Below the pieces are notes generated by a model. It searched no databases and had not been told where the DNA came from. It saw only the letters and a list, made by a program, of their open reading frames with translations. A stretch of DNA of 64,000 nt, from positions 1 through 64,000 of the forward strand of contig NZ_JBPCZH010000005.1 in assembly GCF_051251085.1 (NCBI RefSeq), written 5' to 3'. This DNA comes from Cernens ardua (lineage in GTDB: Bacteria; Pseudomonadota; Gammaproteobacteria; Pseudomonadales; Halomonadaceae). The position numbers were made by a program, and so were the translations under genes. Below are positions 18,342 to 25,996 of the stretch, in pieces; positions within the stretch are counted from its first letter, which is position 1; every line of letters begins with the position of its first letter.

Positions 18342-19094
18342 ATGATCGAAGACTATCGTAACAAGCCTGCACAGGATATTCATGGCCCTGAAGAGGTACC
18401 CGTCACACTCGCTTTGAATGAAGTCGAATATGCGACTTCACTGGTGACCCCCAGTTGCCTTGAAGCGTGGGCTATTGGTTTCTGTTATACCGAAGGATTG
18501 ATCGAAAATGCAGCGCAGGTTGACACCATCGAAAAGGAGCCATTGAGGCATGGTTGGTTGGTGCGTTTGCGTGTAGATGCACGATTGGCAGATATGGCTT
18601 CCCGACAACGGCGAGTAGGAACGTCCGTCAGTAGTTGCGGCCGCTGCGGTAGTGCATCAGAAACCGTCATGATGCTGGGCCTGAAACAACTCGCTCCCCA
18701 GCCCATGATTACCGAATCCGTCTTGCAGGTTGGTCTCAGGCAGTTATCCGATCAACGACGTTCCGGTATGCATGTGGCACTTGGCGTATACAAGAACGAA
18801 CATGGCGAAGCTGCAGCACCCGTGACGGGATTCGATATTGGCCGGCATAATGCTCTGGATAAATTGATTGGTCAGGTATACAGAGGCAACCTGCCATTGC
18901 CCTCTGTTGTCATCATGTCGAGCCGATGCAGTCTCGAGCTGGTACAGAAGGTGATTCGGGCGAATATTCCCGCCTTGGCCACGTTGGCGATTCCCTCAAC
19001 ACTGGCTATTGAGACCGCTCGACTGTGTGGCCTACAGCTCTATTATTGTCATCGTGGGGAGCGTATTGAACTGTTATCGGGACGCACCCTCTAA
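18342..19094 (+). CDS. fdhD: FdhD, formate dehydrogenase accessory sulfurtransferase
   Basis: A 250-residue cytoplasmic protein that passes sulfur from IscS to the molybdenum cofactor of formate dehydrogenase. The conserved cysteine loop SSCGRCGSAS lies near 97-106. GFDIGRHNALDKLIG (about 165-179) and the STLAIETARLCGLQL region are hallmark stretches. No formate dehydrogenase gene is in the window, so its client lies elsewhere. In the same frame after the TAA stop there is an 18-bp tandem repeat (19107-19193) that would encode a hexapeptide repeat tail on readthrough. Confidence 0.93.
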   Translation: MIEDYRNKPAQDIHGPEEVPVTLALNEVEYATSLVTPSCLEAWAIGFCYTEGLIENAAQVDTIEKEPLRHGWLVRLRVDARLADMASRQRRVGTSVSSCGRCGSASETVMMLGLKQLAPQPMITESVLQVGLRQLSDQRRSGMHVALGVYKNEHGEAAAPVTGFDIGRHNALDKLIGQVYRGNLPLPSVVIMSSRCSLELVQKVIRANIPALATLAIPSTLAIETARLCGLQLYYCHRGERIELLSGRTL

Positions 19095-19106
19095 GCTTTA
19101 GCACTC

Positions 19107-19193
19107 GGCGTTGAAGTTGCGGAGGGTATTGAAGTTGTGGAAGGCATTGACGTCGCGAAGAGTGTTGAAGTGGCGCAGTATGTTGAGGTGTGA
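19107..19193 (+). repeat. 18-bp tandem repeat in frame behind the fdhD stop codon
   Basis: Four full copies (19107-19124, 19125-19142, 19143-19160, 19161-19178) and a fifth of 15 bases ending in TGA. The consensus is roughly GG(C/T)RTTGAAGTYGYGGAR. Read in the fdhD frame the units give GVEVAE, GIEVVE, GIDVAK, SVEVAQ, YVEV and then stop. The changes between copies are mostly at third codon positions or are conservative. Confidence 0.88.
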
Positions 19194-19342
19194 AGATACT
19201 GAACTGTCGAGATGCCGTTTGCGTACAGGTTCTATTCGTACCCCAGGGGATCACACGCTATCGGGTCTGCGCTTTCGTCATAATGTCTACCGAATCTATA
19301 CACACACTTACTGAACATGATGGAAAAATAGAACTTTTAAAG

Positions 19343-19364
19343 AGCCCTCGTCGGGACGGGGGCT
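19343..19364 (+). other. short GC-rich hairpin before the lipoprotein gene
   Basis: AGCCCTCGTC and GACGGGGGCT form a nearly perfect 10-bp stem with almost no loop. There is no T-run. It may be a weak terminator for fdhD or a leader structure for the lipoprotein at 19388. Confidence 0.4.
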
Positions 19365-19387
19365 TATTGCCACAAGGATAAGGGCTT

Positions 19388-19573
19388 ATGAGATTTTTGA
19401 TGTTGATGATGTCTGCTGTGTTGATTGCCGGTTGTTCCAGTGGGGGTGGAGTTTCAGGGGGGAGCTGTAGCAAGTCCCAATGGACACGCCAAACCTGTGC
19501 CGGAACCGATTCACAATGTATTCAGCGCCAGATGGATCAGATCAAACACTATGAAGATTGCCATCGCCGCTGA
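19388..19573 (+). CDS. small cysteine-rich lipoprotein, function unknown
   Basis: A 61-residue precursor. The signal peptide has lipobox LIAGC (about 12-16), giving a mature lipoprotein of ~46 residues with four further cysteines (27, 37, 44, 58). A Gly/Ser linker follows the lipidated Cys. The remainder (KSQWTRQTCAGTDSQCIQRQ) looks disulfide-stabilised. No family is recognised. AAGG stands upstream of the ATG. It is convergent with trpI, with only 5 bases between the stop codons. Confidence 0.72.
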   Translation: MRFLMLMMSAVLIAGCSSGGGVSGGSCSKSQWTRQTCAGTDSQCIQRQMDQIKHYEDCHRR

Positions 19574-19578
19574 TCTTC

Positions 19579-20475
19579 CTACTCCATGACAATCCAGTTA
19601 GCCAAATCTGCCAACTGTTGTGTGAGCCGTTTGTCTGCAGTTTTGCGATAGATGAGCGTCAGACAGGCCTCTGTCGGAGTAAACCCCCACGGGGCAATGA
19701 GTCTACCCCGTGTCAGGGCGTCTTCCACCAGCATTTGTGGGGCGATGGCAATGCCAAGCCCAGCTTCTGCCGCTTCCAATAGGTAATAGAGATGCTCGAA
19801 AGATTGCCCTTGCTGCAGCCGTTCGAGGGGTATCTCATGTGAACGGAACCAGGTAGGCCACGCCTGTGGGCGCGAGATAGTATGCAATAATGGATGGTCG
19901 TACAGTCGTGTAGGAGGTAGAGGCTCATCGATAGGCAGTCCTATCTTTTCAGCAAAGGAGGGAGCGAGCACTGGCCCTATTTGTTCCTTCTTTAGTGGCT
20001 GAACCTTGTATGTACCTGATGAAACCGAGTGCATGAAGCCAATATTTGCATCCACGCCTTCTGCAAGTGAGTCCTCATCCCCCGTCACTAACCGTAGGTG
20101 CAAGTGCGAAAGTTCGCTTTTCAAACGTTCAAGACGCGGGATAAACCAGCGAGCCAGTAGACTGCCCGGGCAGTTGATAACGAGGGGCGTTTCCTTTTGT
20201 CGCTGTTGAAAATCGTGTCGAGCAGAGCGTAACTGATCAAGAGCCTGTGTTACCTGATCAGCAAAAGCACGGCCTGCCTCATTCAAAACAAGGCGTCGGC
20301 CCTGGCGAACGAACAACTCCCCACCCAACTCTTCTTCCAGCAGGCGAAGCTGCCGGCTTATTGCGCCATGCGTGACGTTTAGCTCTTCTGCAGCCGCACT
20401 GGCAGTTCCTCGCCGTGCTGTGGCCTCAAACGCACAAATTGCTTTTAGGGAGGGGAGTGTATTCGATGTCATCAA
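19579..20475 (-). CDS. trpI: LysR-family regulator TrpI, activator of trpBA
   Basis: A 298-residue LysR regulator. The winged HTH (about 8-66) contains GTASAAAEELNVTHGAISRQLRLLEEELG. The effector domain contains LLHTISRPQAWPTWF and GQSFEHLYYLLEAAEAGLGIAIAP, both very close to Pseudomonas TrpI as I recall it. TrpI activates trpBA in response to indoleglycerol phosphate. The gene is divergent from trpBA exactly as in Pseudomonas, which supports the name. Two dyads in the 400-bp spacer are candidate operators. GcvA is the other close relative, but the context favours TrpI. Confidence 0.88.
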   Translation of the reverse strand: MMTSNTLPSLKAICAFEATARRGTASAAAEELNVTHGAISRQLRLLEEELGGELFVRQGRRLVLNEAGRAFADQVTQALDQLRSARHDFQQRQKETPLVINCPGSLLARWFIPRLERLKSELSHLHLRLVTGDEDSLAEGVDANIGFMHSVSSGTYKVQPLKKEQIGPVLAPSFAEKIGLPIDEPLPPTRLYDHPLLHTISRPQAWPTWFRSHEIPLERLQQGQSFEHLYYLLEAAEAGLGIAIAPQMLVEDALTRGRLIAPWGFTPTEACLTLIYRKTADKRLTQQLADLANWIVME

Positions 20476-20621
20476 ATTATCCTCACAAGAGTGCGCTATA
20501 ACGTTTATACAAGTGAACCGATCAGGGTATGGCTAACAATGAGGCGACTAACAGTATCTCCTCGAATGGGGCCCGAAGCCGCTCTGAAATAAAAATATTT
20601 TCAGCATTCTAGAAGAGTTAT

Positions 20622-20640
20622 ATGTGAGTTTATCTCACAT
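20622..20640. promoter_or_regulatory. candidate TrpI-binding dyad (LysR T-N11-A box)
   Basis: ATGTGAG-TTTAT-CTCACAT is a perfect dyad with 7-bp arms. Its core, TGAG...CTCA, fits the LysR-family T-N11-A rule. It lies between trpI and trpB. CRP is less likely because the TGTGA/TCACA spacing is 7, not 6. Confidence 0.6.
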
Positions 20641-20642
20641 GG

Positions 20643-20659
20643 ACGATAAAATTTATCGT
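20643..20659. promoter_or_regulatory. second palindrome in the trpI-trpB spacer
   Basis: ACGATAAA-A-TTTATCGT is a 17-base perfect palindrome just 2 bases beyond the first dyad. TrpI of Pseudomonas uses two adjacent sites (known for the family). Whether this is the second site or a different operator is inference. Confidence 0.5.
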
Positions 20660-20875
20660 TTTTCATACACGGTTAGATGTTTTATTGTGATCAGCATGTT
20701 GTCGCATATGAATGCAGGCTAAAGGTAAGCTGTCCTCTTCCTGAATGAGGATGAATCATGTCACTGCATTATCTATCAATTTGATACTTTTTTTCCTGTT
20801 TCAGATGATTCATTTTTCATACGCATAGCGAAACAAGAGAACTAGCGAGACAAAAAATTTCAAAAAGGATTATCC

Positions 20876-22144
20876 ATGAGTACGCCAGAAACCATGAACG
20901 AAAATACGGGGGAGGGGCCTGATAGCGCAGGTTTCTTCGGGCAGTTTGGTGGTCGTTTTGTTGCTGAAACCCTGATGCCGCTGATTCTGGAATTGGAACA
21001 GGCCTATCGGGATTCCAAACACGACGAAGAATTTCGTCGCCAGCTTGCGTACTTTCAGCGTGATTATGTCGGTCGTCCGAGCCCCCTTTATTACGCCGAA
21101 CGCCTCACAGAAGCACTGGGTGGTGCCAAGATCTTCTTCAAACGAGAAGATCTGAACCATACCGGTGCGCATAAGATCAATAACTGTATTGGTCAAATCC
21201 TTCTAGCGAAAAAAATGGGTAAAACGCGCATCATTGCCGAAACCGGAGCGGGTATGCATGGTGTTGCCACGGCGACGGTTGCCGCGCGTTTTGGCATGAA
21301 GTGCGTCATCTATATGGGCTCGACCGATATTGTCCGTCAGGAACCCAACGTATTCCGTATGCGACTGCTTGGCGCGGAAGTGGTACCCGTGAAATCCGGT
21401 ACAGGTACGCTAAAAGATGCCATGAATGAAGCCTTGCGTGATTGGGTCACTAACGTAGACGACACCTTCTATATCATTGGTACCGCAGCCGGGCCGCATC
21501 CTTATCCTGAGATGGTGCGCGACTTCCAGTCTGTCATCGGGCGCGAGGCACGTGAACAGATGATCGAACAGGAGGGGCGTTTGCCTGATTCACTTGTGGC
21601 CTGTATTGGTGGCGGGTCGAATGCGATTGGGTTGTTCTCCCCCATGTTGAATGATGCCTCAGTTGAAATGGTGGGTGTTGAAGCAGGCGGCCATGGCATC
21701 GATTCCGGCGAGCATGCAGCTAGCCTTAACGGCGGGCAACCCGGTGTATTGCACGGTAACCGTACCTATTTGCTACAAGATGAAGATGGACAAATCAAGG
21801 ATGCCCACTCTGTATCTGCTGGATTGGATTATCCGGGGGTGGGGCCCCAGCATTCTCACCTGTTCGAAACAAAACGGGTCCGCTATGTATCGGTAACAGA
21901 TGATGAAGCCATTGAAGCATTCAAACAGTGCTGCCATTTGGAAGGCATTATCCCTGCGCTTGAATCTGCACATTCGGTTGCCTATGTCGCCAAGTGGGCG
22001 CCTACATTGCCGAAAGATCACCTGATGATTGTCAATATGAGTGGTCGTGGTGACAAGGACATGAACAGCGTAGCCGATTATCTGAAAAGCCAGGGTGAAT
22101 ATCTGGGCTTGCCCGGACAGGAAAAAGAGGAGTCACAGGGATGA
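20876..22144 (+). CDS. trpB: tryptophan synthase beta chain
   Basis: A 422-residue PLP enzyme that joins indole and L-serine to make tryptophan, in the alpha2-beta2 complex with TrpA. The PLP lysine is K100 in NHTGAHKINN. The phosphate-binding loop is GGGSNAIG. The N-terminal GFFGQFGGRFVAETLMP block is typical. It is slightly longer than E. coli TrpB (397), with extra residues at both ends. AAAGGA precedes the ATG. The stop codon overlaps the trpA start by 4 bases, so the pair is translationally coupled. No other trp genes are near, matching the split trp organisation of pseudomonads. Confidence 0.97.
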   Translation: MSTPETMNENTGEGPDSAGFFGQFGGRFVAETLMPLILELEQAYRDSKHDEEFRRQLAYFQRDYVGRPSPLYYAERLTEALGGAKIFFKREDLNHTGAHKINNCIGQILLAKKMGKTRIIAETGAGMHGVATATVAARFGMKCVIYMGSTDIVRQEPNVFRMRLLGAEVVPVKSGTGTLKDAMNEALRDWVTNVDDTFYIIGTAAGPHPYPEMVRDFQSVIGREAREQMIEQEGRLPDSLVACIGGGSNAIGLFSPMLNDASVEMVGVEAGGHGIDSGEHAASLNGGQPGVLHGNRTYLLQDEDGQIKDAHSVSAGLDYPGVGPQHSHLFETKRVRYVSVTDDEAIEAFKQCCHLEGIIPALESAHSVAYVAKWAPTLPKDHLMIVNMSGRGDKDMNSVADYLKSQGEYLGLPGQEKEESQG

Positions 22145-22953
22145 GTACACGCATAGACAAACGCTTTGCCTCCCTTCGTGAGGAAAATCGAGCAGCATTG
22201 GTTACCTTTGTGACAGCTGGTGATCCCTCCTATGAAGACTCACTGGATATCGTTAAAACATTAGCCTCCCATGGTGCCGATATCATCGAATTGGGTATGC
22301 CTTTTACTGACCCAATGGCGGATGGCCCAGCGATTCAAAAAGCGGCTTTGCGTGCACTGGAAGGCGGCCAAACCCAACGCAAGACACTGGAGCTGGTTAA
22401 GCAATTCCGTGCTTCTGATAAAGAGACCCCTATCGTATTGATGGGTTATTACAACCCGATTTACCACTACGGTGTTGATCGCTTTCTGAAAGATGCCGTG
22501 GCAGCGGGTGTTGATGGATTGATCGTGGTTGATTTGCCGCCGGAGCACGACGACGAACTGTGTATTCCAGCGGGTCAGGCCGGTATCAATTTCATTCGAT
22601 TGGCGACGCCAACTACGGACGAAAAACGGTTACCCAAAGTATTGGAAAATACATCCGGTTTTGTCTATTACGTCTCTGTTGCGGGGGTGACAGGTGCCAG
22701 AGCACCGACACCTGCGGATGTAGAACGCTCCGTGGAGCGCATCAAGGCGCACACACAATTACCGGTCGGTGTGGGCTTCGGTATTCGTACGGCTGAACAG
22801 GCAGCCACCATCGGTAAATTCAGTGATGCCGTCGTCGTAGGCTCTGCGCTGGTTGACTGCATTGAAAAATCCGATACGCCGCAAGCGGCTATTGCATCGA
22901 TAGGCGAGCTTACGGCAAGCTTGGCGGAAGGCGTGAAAAAGGCTCGTCACTAA
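22141..22953 (+). CDS. trpA: tryptophan synthase alpha chain
   Basis: A 270-residue TIM-barrel enzyme that splits indole-3-glycerol phosphate into indole and glyceraldehyde-3-phosphate. The catalytic Glu50 (IIELGMPFTDP) and Asp61 (MADGPAIQ) are present. GFVYYVSVAGVTGAR and GVGFGIRTAEQA form the phosphate-binding loops. It overlaps trpB by ATGA. A perfect hairpin at 22999-23027 probably ends the transcript. Confidence 0.97.
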   Translation: MSTRIDKRFASLREENRAALVTFVTAGDPSYEDSLDIVKTLASHGADIIELGMPFTDPMADGPAIQKAALRALEGGQTQRKTLELVKQFRASDKETPIVLMGYYNPIYHYGVDRFLKDAVAAGVDGLIVVDLPPEHDDELCIPAGQAGINFIRLATPTTDEKRLPKVLENTSGFVYYVSVAGVTGARAPTPADVERSVERIKAHTQLPVGVGFGIRTAEQAATIGKFSDAVVVGSALVDCIEKSDTPQAAIASIGELTASLAEGVKKARH

Positions 22954-22998
22954 TCGAAGCGTGTGACTTCGCGTATTGAAGAAATGGCAATCATATTT

Positions 22999-23027
22999 GC
23001 AGGGCATGGTGAAATATCATGCCCTGC
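22999..23027 (+). terminator. hairpin after trpBA
   Basis: GCAGGGCATG (22999-23008) pairs perfectly with CATGCCCTGC (23018-23027) around a 9-nt loop. There is no T-run behind it, so termination may be weak or the hairpin may protect the 3' end. Confidence 0.6.
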
Positions 23028-23391
23028 GCTACGATCAAGCCATGCTCCCGTGACGTATCACTCATAGTCATCGCTGTTCGCTATAGTTAAGAATAATCAT
23101 CAACATGTGATGAACACCGGTGTGGGAACGATCCCCCGCCTGAGGGTTGCCTACCCCGCTATATACGACTAACGTTAGGAAATGCCTCTTCGCAAGGTAA
23201 ATACTGGGCGGTGGCTAAGAAGTAGACATGTCGTTGCGTAAAGATAGGCATATCACCACGGTAATCATCCAGTGCCGTTTATCTATATGCCTAACTACTA
23301 TCGTTTCAAGGCTCTTCCCATGTGCGCGACATATTCGTAATGACGCAAGGCCCCTTGGTAAACTGCCGAGGTTTGTTGATAGGAGAATTTT
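23028..23391. other. intergenic spacer, nothing supported
   Basis: About 360 bases between the trpA hairpin and the I78-like lipoprotein. No open frame with a ribosome-binding site was seen. It should carry the lipoprotein promoter; AGGAG precedes the ATG at 23392. Confidence 0.45.
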
Positions 23392-23790
23392 ATGAAGGTT
23401 AAAACACGAGTATCAGGCGCCGTAGTTGCCACGACACTACTTTTTTTAGGCGGCTGTGCCTCGACCTCAACGCAGTATCAAGAGACGGACGTCGCCCCCG
23501 AGGGTGCCAATGCCTATTCGTTGTCCGCCCCGGGGAGTGATCAGGCGGCGGGTGCCTACAAAAATGATCCTCAAGCATTAGTGAGCGCCCATTGTGATGC
23601 GCAGTCACTGGCTCGCTATAATGGGCAACACGGAACGTCCCAACTCTACAGCCAAATGATGCAGCAGAGTGGTGCGAGTATTCAGCGTATTTTGACTCCC
23701 CAATCCATTATGACAATGGATTATCGTAACAACCGGCTGGATATTCGTGTGGATAATCAGGGTAACGTCCTGAATGCCACTTGCGGATAA
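23392..23790 (+). CDS. lipoprotein with I78-type peptidase inhibitor domain
   Basis: A 132-residue precursor. The signal peptide has lipobox FLGGC (about 18-22). A Ser/Thr/Gln-rich linker is followed by a C-terminal domain: HCDAQSLARYNGQ, then QSGASIQRILTPQSIMTMDYRNNRLDIRVDNQGNV, and the terminal CG. These elements match the I78 peptidase-inhibitor family (the MTMDYR.(D/N)RL..VD pattern), in which a small wedge blocks serine peptidases. The two cysteines probably form a disulfide. The inhibitory role is a family inference. A 16-bp tandem duplication overlaps the stop codon. Confidence 0.78.
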   Translation: MKVKTRVSGAVVATTLLFLGGCASTSTQYQETDVAPEGANAYSLSAPGSDQAAGAYKNDPQALVSAHCDAQSLARYNGQHGTSQLYSQMMQQSGASIQRILTPQSIMTMDYRNNRLDIRVDNQGNVLNATCG

Positions 23791-23808
23791 TGCCACTTGC
23801 GGTTAATG
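23773..23808. repeat. 16-bp tandem duplication across a stop codon
   Basis: AATGCCACTTGCGGAT (23773-23788) and AATGCCACTTGCGGTT (23789-23804) are tandem, and AATG follows. The stop TAA of the upstream lipoprotein is at 23788-23790, formed at the junction of the copies. Confidence 0.9.
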
Positions 23809-23992
23809 ACGTTGGCTATCATCAGGCTTCCCAGGGGTATTGGATAGTCGAGAAATGTCACATGCAACGGTTATTGAGCCTGCGCTATACATCGGGTTGA
23901 TTGCTATCAGCCCGATATTTTCCTTCACACGGCAATCACTTGCCCGATTATCTGATTTGCTTGACCTTTAATAACTATAAAATGAGGCGGGT

Positions 23993-24549
23993 ATGATTCG
24001 GATTGTGGATTATGAAGACTGGGGAGGCGGCCCTGCGCCTATCGCCGAGCATTTTAAAATTTGCTGGCAGGATGAGCATGATAGTGCTGAAAATGCTACG
24101 GCAAGTGCTTACATGATGTCCATGCTGGACGAAATCAGCGATGAATCCCTGACATGGATCAAGCGGGAAGAGGCGACTTTGCTGGTCGCGATTCAGCAGA
24201 CGGATGGCTCTGATGGCATACTGGTGGGGACTCTCGTTTTCATTACGCCCTCAGGAATTGATAGCCCCAAAATGATAATCAAGTGGGCTGGTTCTGGGGG
24301 CTCTATATTCATCCTGACCATCGCGGGATGGGGATTGGTAGCCAGCTACTGTCTGCTATGGAATCCAGGGTTCTTACAGGTCAATGCCTTTGTGCCATAG
24401 TGGATGTCAATAATGAAGCAGTTGTACGTTTCTATGCAGGTCATCACTATCACAAGCGTCCATTGCCTCCCGAATGGCAGGAAAAAATGCACGAGAACGA
24501 GGTGAATATGGGAACGTCGTTCATTATGGTAGGCAAGGTTATCATTTAA
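23993..24549 (+). pseudogene. GNAT acetyltransferase split by a frameshift
   Basis: The N-terminal part (frame from ATG 23993) runs in the right frame to GTLVFITPSGIDSP. The rest of the GNAT fold continues in another frame: WGLYIHPDHRGMGIGSQLLSAM carries the acetyl-CoA loop R-G-M-G-I-G, followed by AIVDVNNEAVVRFYAGHHYHKR. The switch must fall between the TAG at 24262 in the second frame and about 24283. The run CCCCAAAA (24265-24272) is the likely site; one extra base there restores a protein of about 185 residues. The gene may be inactive, or this may be a sequence error. The substrate is unknown. Confidence 0.8.
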
Positions 24550-24565
24550 AATAACGTACGTTATT
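24550..24565. other. 16-bp perfect palindrome between convergent genes
   Basis: AATAACGTACGTTATT is fully self-complementary. It spans the stop-codon junction of the GNAT pseudogene (plus strand) and the acyltransferase (minus strand). With no loop it would make a poor hairpin, so it may be a protein-binding site or chance. Confidence 0.5.
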
Positions 24566-25607
24566 CTTTGACTGTAGTACGCTCTTTTCGTGGCGTTGAT
24601 AACCCGAGGTGATTTTTCAACCAGCGTGAAGCGCCTTTTTCAATAAAAGTGAAGCTGAGCCACGAGAAAAGCACGATGAACGGAATACTCATGATCAGGG
24701 TCTCGATCGGGCTAAAGCCCAATAGCTGATGAAGCGTATAGGCAGCGCACCACAACACGATAATATGGACCAGATACACGGAATACGACCAGTCTCCCAT
24801 ATGCTTAAGCACCGGAATGTTAACAAATAGATTTTCCATGCTGATCAAGGCGCCTATCATCACGAGAGCAGGAATCCCCCACGTGAAGAAACGGTACGGA
24901 TTCAGGTCTCTGGACTGCAGGATGATGGCAATACAGCCCACCACGATCAACGCGGGAATCAGCAGCCATTTTCCATTCAGGCGAGGAATCCAGCCCTTCT
25001 TGAAGACAATGGCGAGGCCGATGCCAAGCAGAAATTCGTAAATAACGGGTTGCCGATAGAAATTGGAGACCCATTCGCTTTGATACGCCCAGCCGACGAG
25101 CGAGCATACCAACAGGACTGCAAGCCATGGCCGATAGCGTTCGGGAAAAATCAGTGATACTGAAAACAACAGGTAGAACATCATTTCGAAATTCAGTGTC
25201 CAGCCTACCGGTAGAATAGGGTAGAAACCGAACCCTGCGGGATTCTGCGAGGGAACAAAAAAGAGTGATTTCAACAGGGCCGTGACACTCACCCCATAGA
25301 CAGGCATGACATGGTGCGCAAAATAGATAATGCCTGCCGTAATCAGGGTGAATAGCCAGTAGGTGGGCGCTATTCGGATGATCCTGTCCATAAAGAATAT
25401 ACGCATGGGCTGCTTGCGCCGTGTGGTGGACAGATAGATAACGAAGCCACTAATGATAAAAAAGATATCCACACCGACTTGCCCACGCGTAGAAAGCAGA
25501 TGTTCGGCTGTATTGTGTGCATGGAAATTGAAAAACACTTGCATGAAATGGTGAAACACCACGATCCATGCGGCCAGGGCGCGTAAGGCTTGAACAGAAA
25601 TCAGCAT
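24561..25607 (-). CDS. acyltransferase family 3 (OafA/ExoZ-like) membrane protein
   Basis: A 348-residue integral membrane protein with about ten helices. It belongs to the acyl_transf_3 family, which transfers acetyl or succinyl groups to cell-surface polysaccharides. The N-terminal RALAAWIVVFHHF holds the conserved Arg and His, and GQVGVDIFFIISGFVIYLS is the second signature. DRIIRIAPTYW follows. The target glycan is unknown. It is a single gene. Candidate control sequences in the upstream spacer include TGCAA-AAAAA-TTGCA-type dyads near 25835-25850. Confidence 0.87.
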   Translation of the reverse strand: MLISVQALRALAAWIVVFHHFMQVFFNFHAHNTAEHLLSTRGQVGVDIFFIISGFVIYLSTTRRKQPMRIFFMDRIIRIAPTYWLFTLITAGIIYFAHHVMPVYGVSVTALLKSLFFVPSQNPAGFGFYPILPVGWTLNFEMMFYLLFSVSLIFPERYRPWLAVLLVCSLVGWAYQSEWVSNFYRQPVIYEFLLGIGLAIVFKKGWIPRLNGKWLLIPALIVVGCIAIILQSRDLNPYRFFTWGIPALVMIGALISMENLFVNIPVLKHMGDWSYSVYLVHIIVLWCAAYTLHQLLGFSPIETLIMSIPFIVLFSWLSFTFIEKGASRWLKNHLGLSTPRKERTTVKE

Positions 25608-25996
25608 AAAGCATGCTCTCGTATCAGAGGGCGTTTCAATGAAAGCCGGCAGGTGCGAAGTGGTAACCCAAGGCAGCTATTATTGATGATTGTCTTGCGG
25701 GTTTGAGTGTGTAATGTGAAGGCATGAGTGTTCACAGTATCTGCCTTGAACATATGGGCTTCCGACAATAACGACTGAATAAAAATAACGGACACTTAGT
25801 GTGACCCTGTTTTTTCAATTTCGATCACCTATTATGCAAAAAAATTGCACAACAGCGCTTCTTTGCGAGGAAGCGGGGCCATGTAATAAATTCAGTTGGA
25901 TGAGCTTTCTTTAGCCATAATGGCATGCCTATAACGCACGTTCATGACTTTTCACCGCATATAACTCGGATCAAAGATAAAAAAGAGGCTAATTCC
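25608..25996. other. divergent spacer, acyltransferase / esterase
   Basis: No gene is supported. It contains an A-rich dyad (TGCAAAAAAATTGCA, about 25835-25849) and a short inverted repeat CGCTTC/GAAGCG (25856-25875). AAGAGG precedes the esterase start at 25997. Confidence 0.45.

Larger units (their letters stand above)
20476..20875. other. trpI-trpB divergent control region
   Basis: A 400-bp spacer without a gene. It holds two adjacent dyads (20622-20640 and 20643-20659), about 150 bases from the trpI start and about 220 from the trpB start, so the trpB leader may be long. AAAGGA precedes the trpB ATG. Confidence 0.6.

Noticed and set aside
20622..20640. TGTGA/TCACA halves suggested a CRP site.
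   Set aside because: The halves are 7 bases apart instead of 6, and the T-N11-A spacing with a neighbouring trpI fits a LysR site better.
24262..24285. Programmed frameshift in the GNAT gene.
   Set aside because: CCCCAAAA is not a standard X-XXY-YYZ element in the right frame, and no stimulatory hairpin or Shine-Dalgarno-like sequence is seen; a mutation or read error is simpler.
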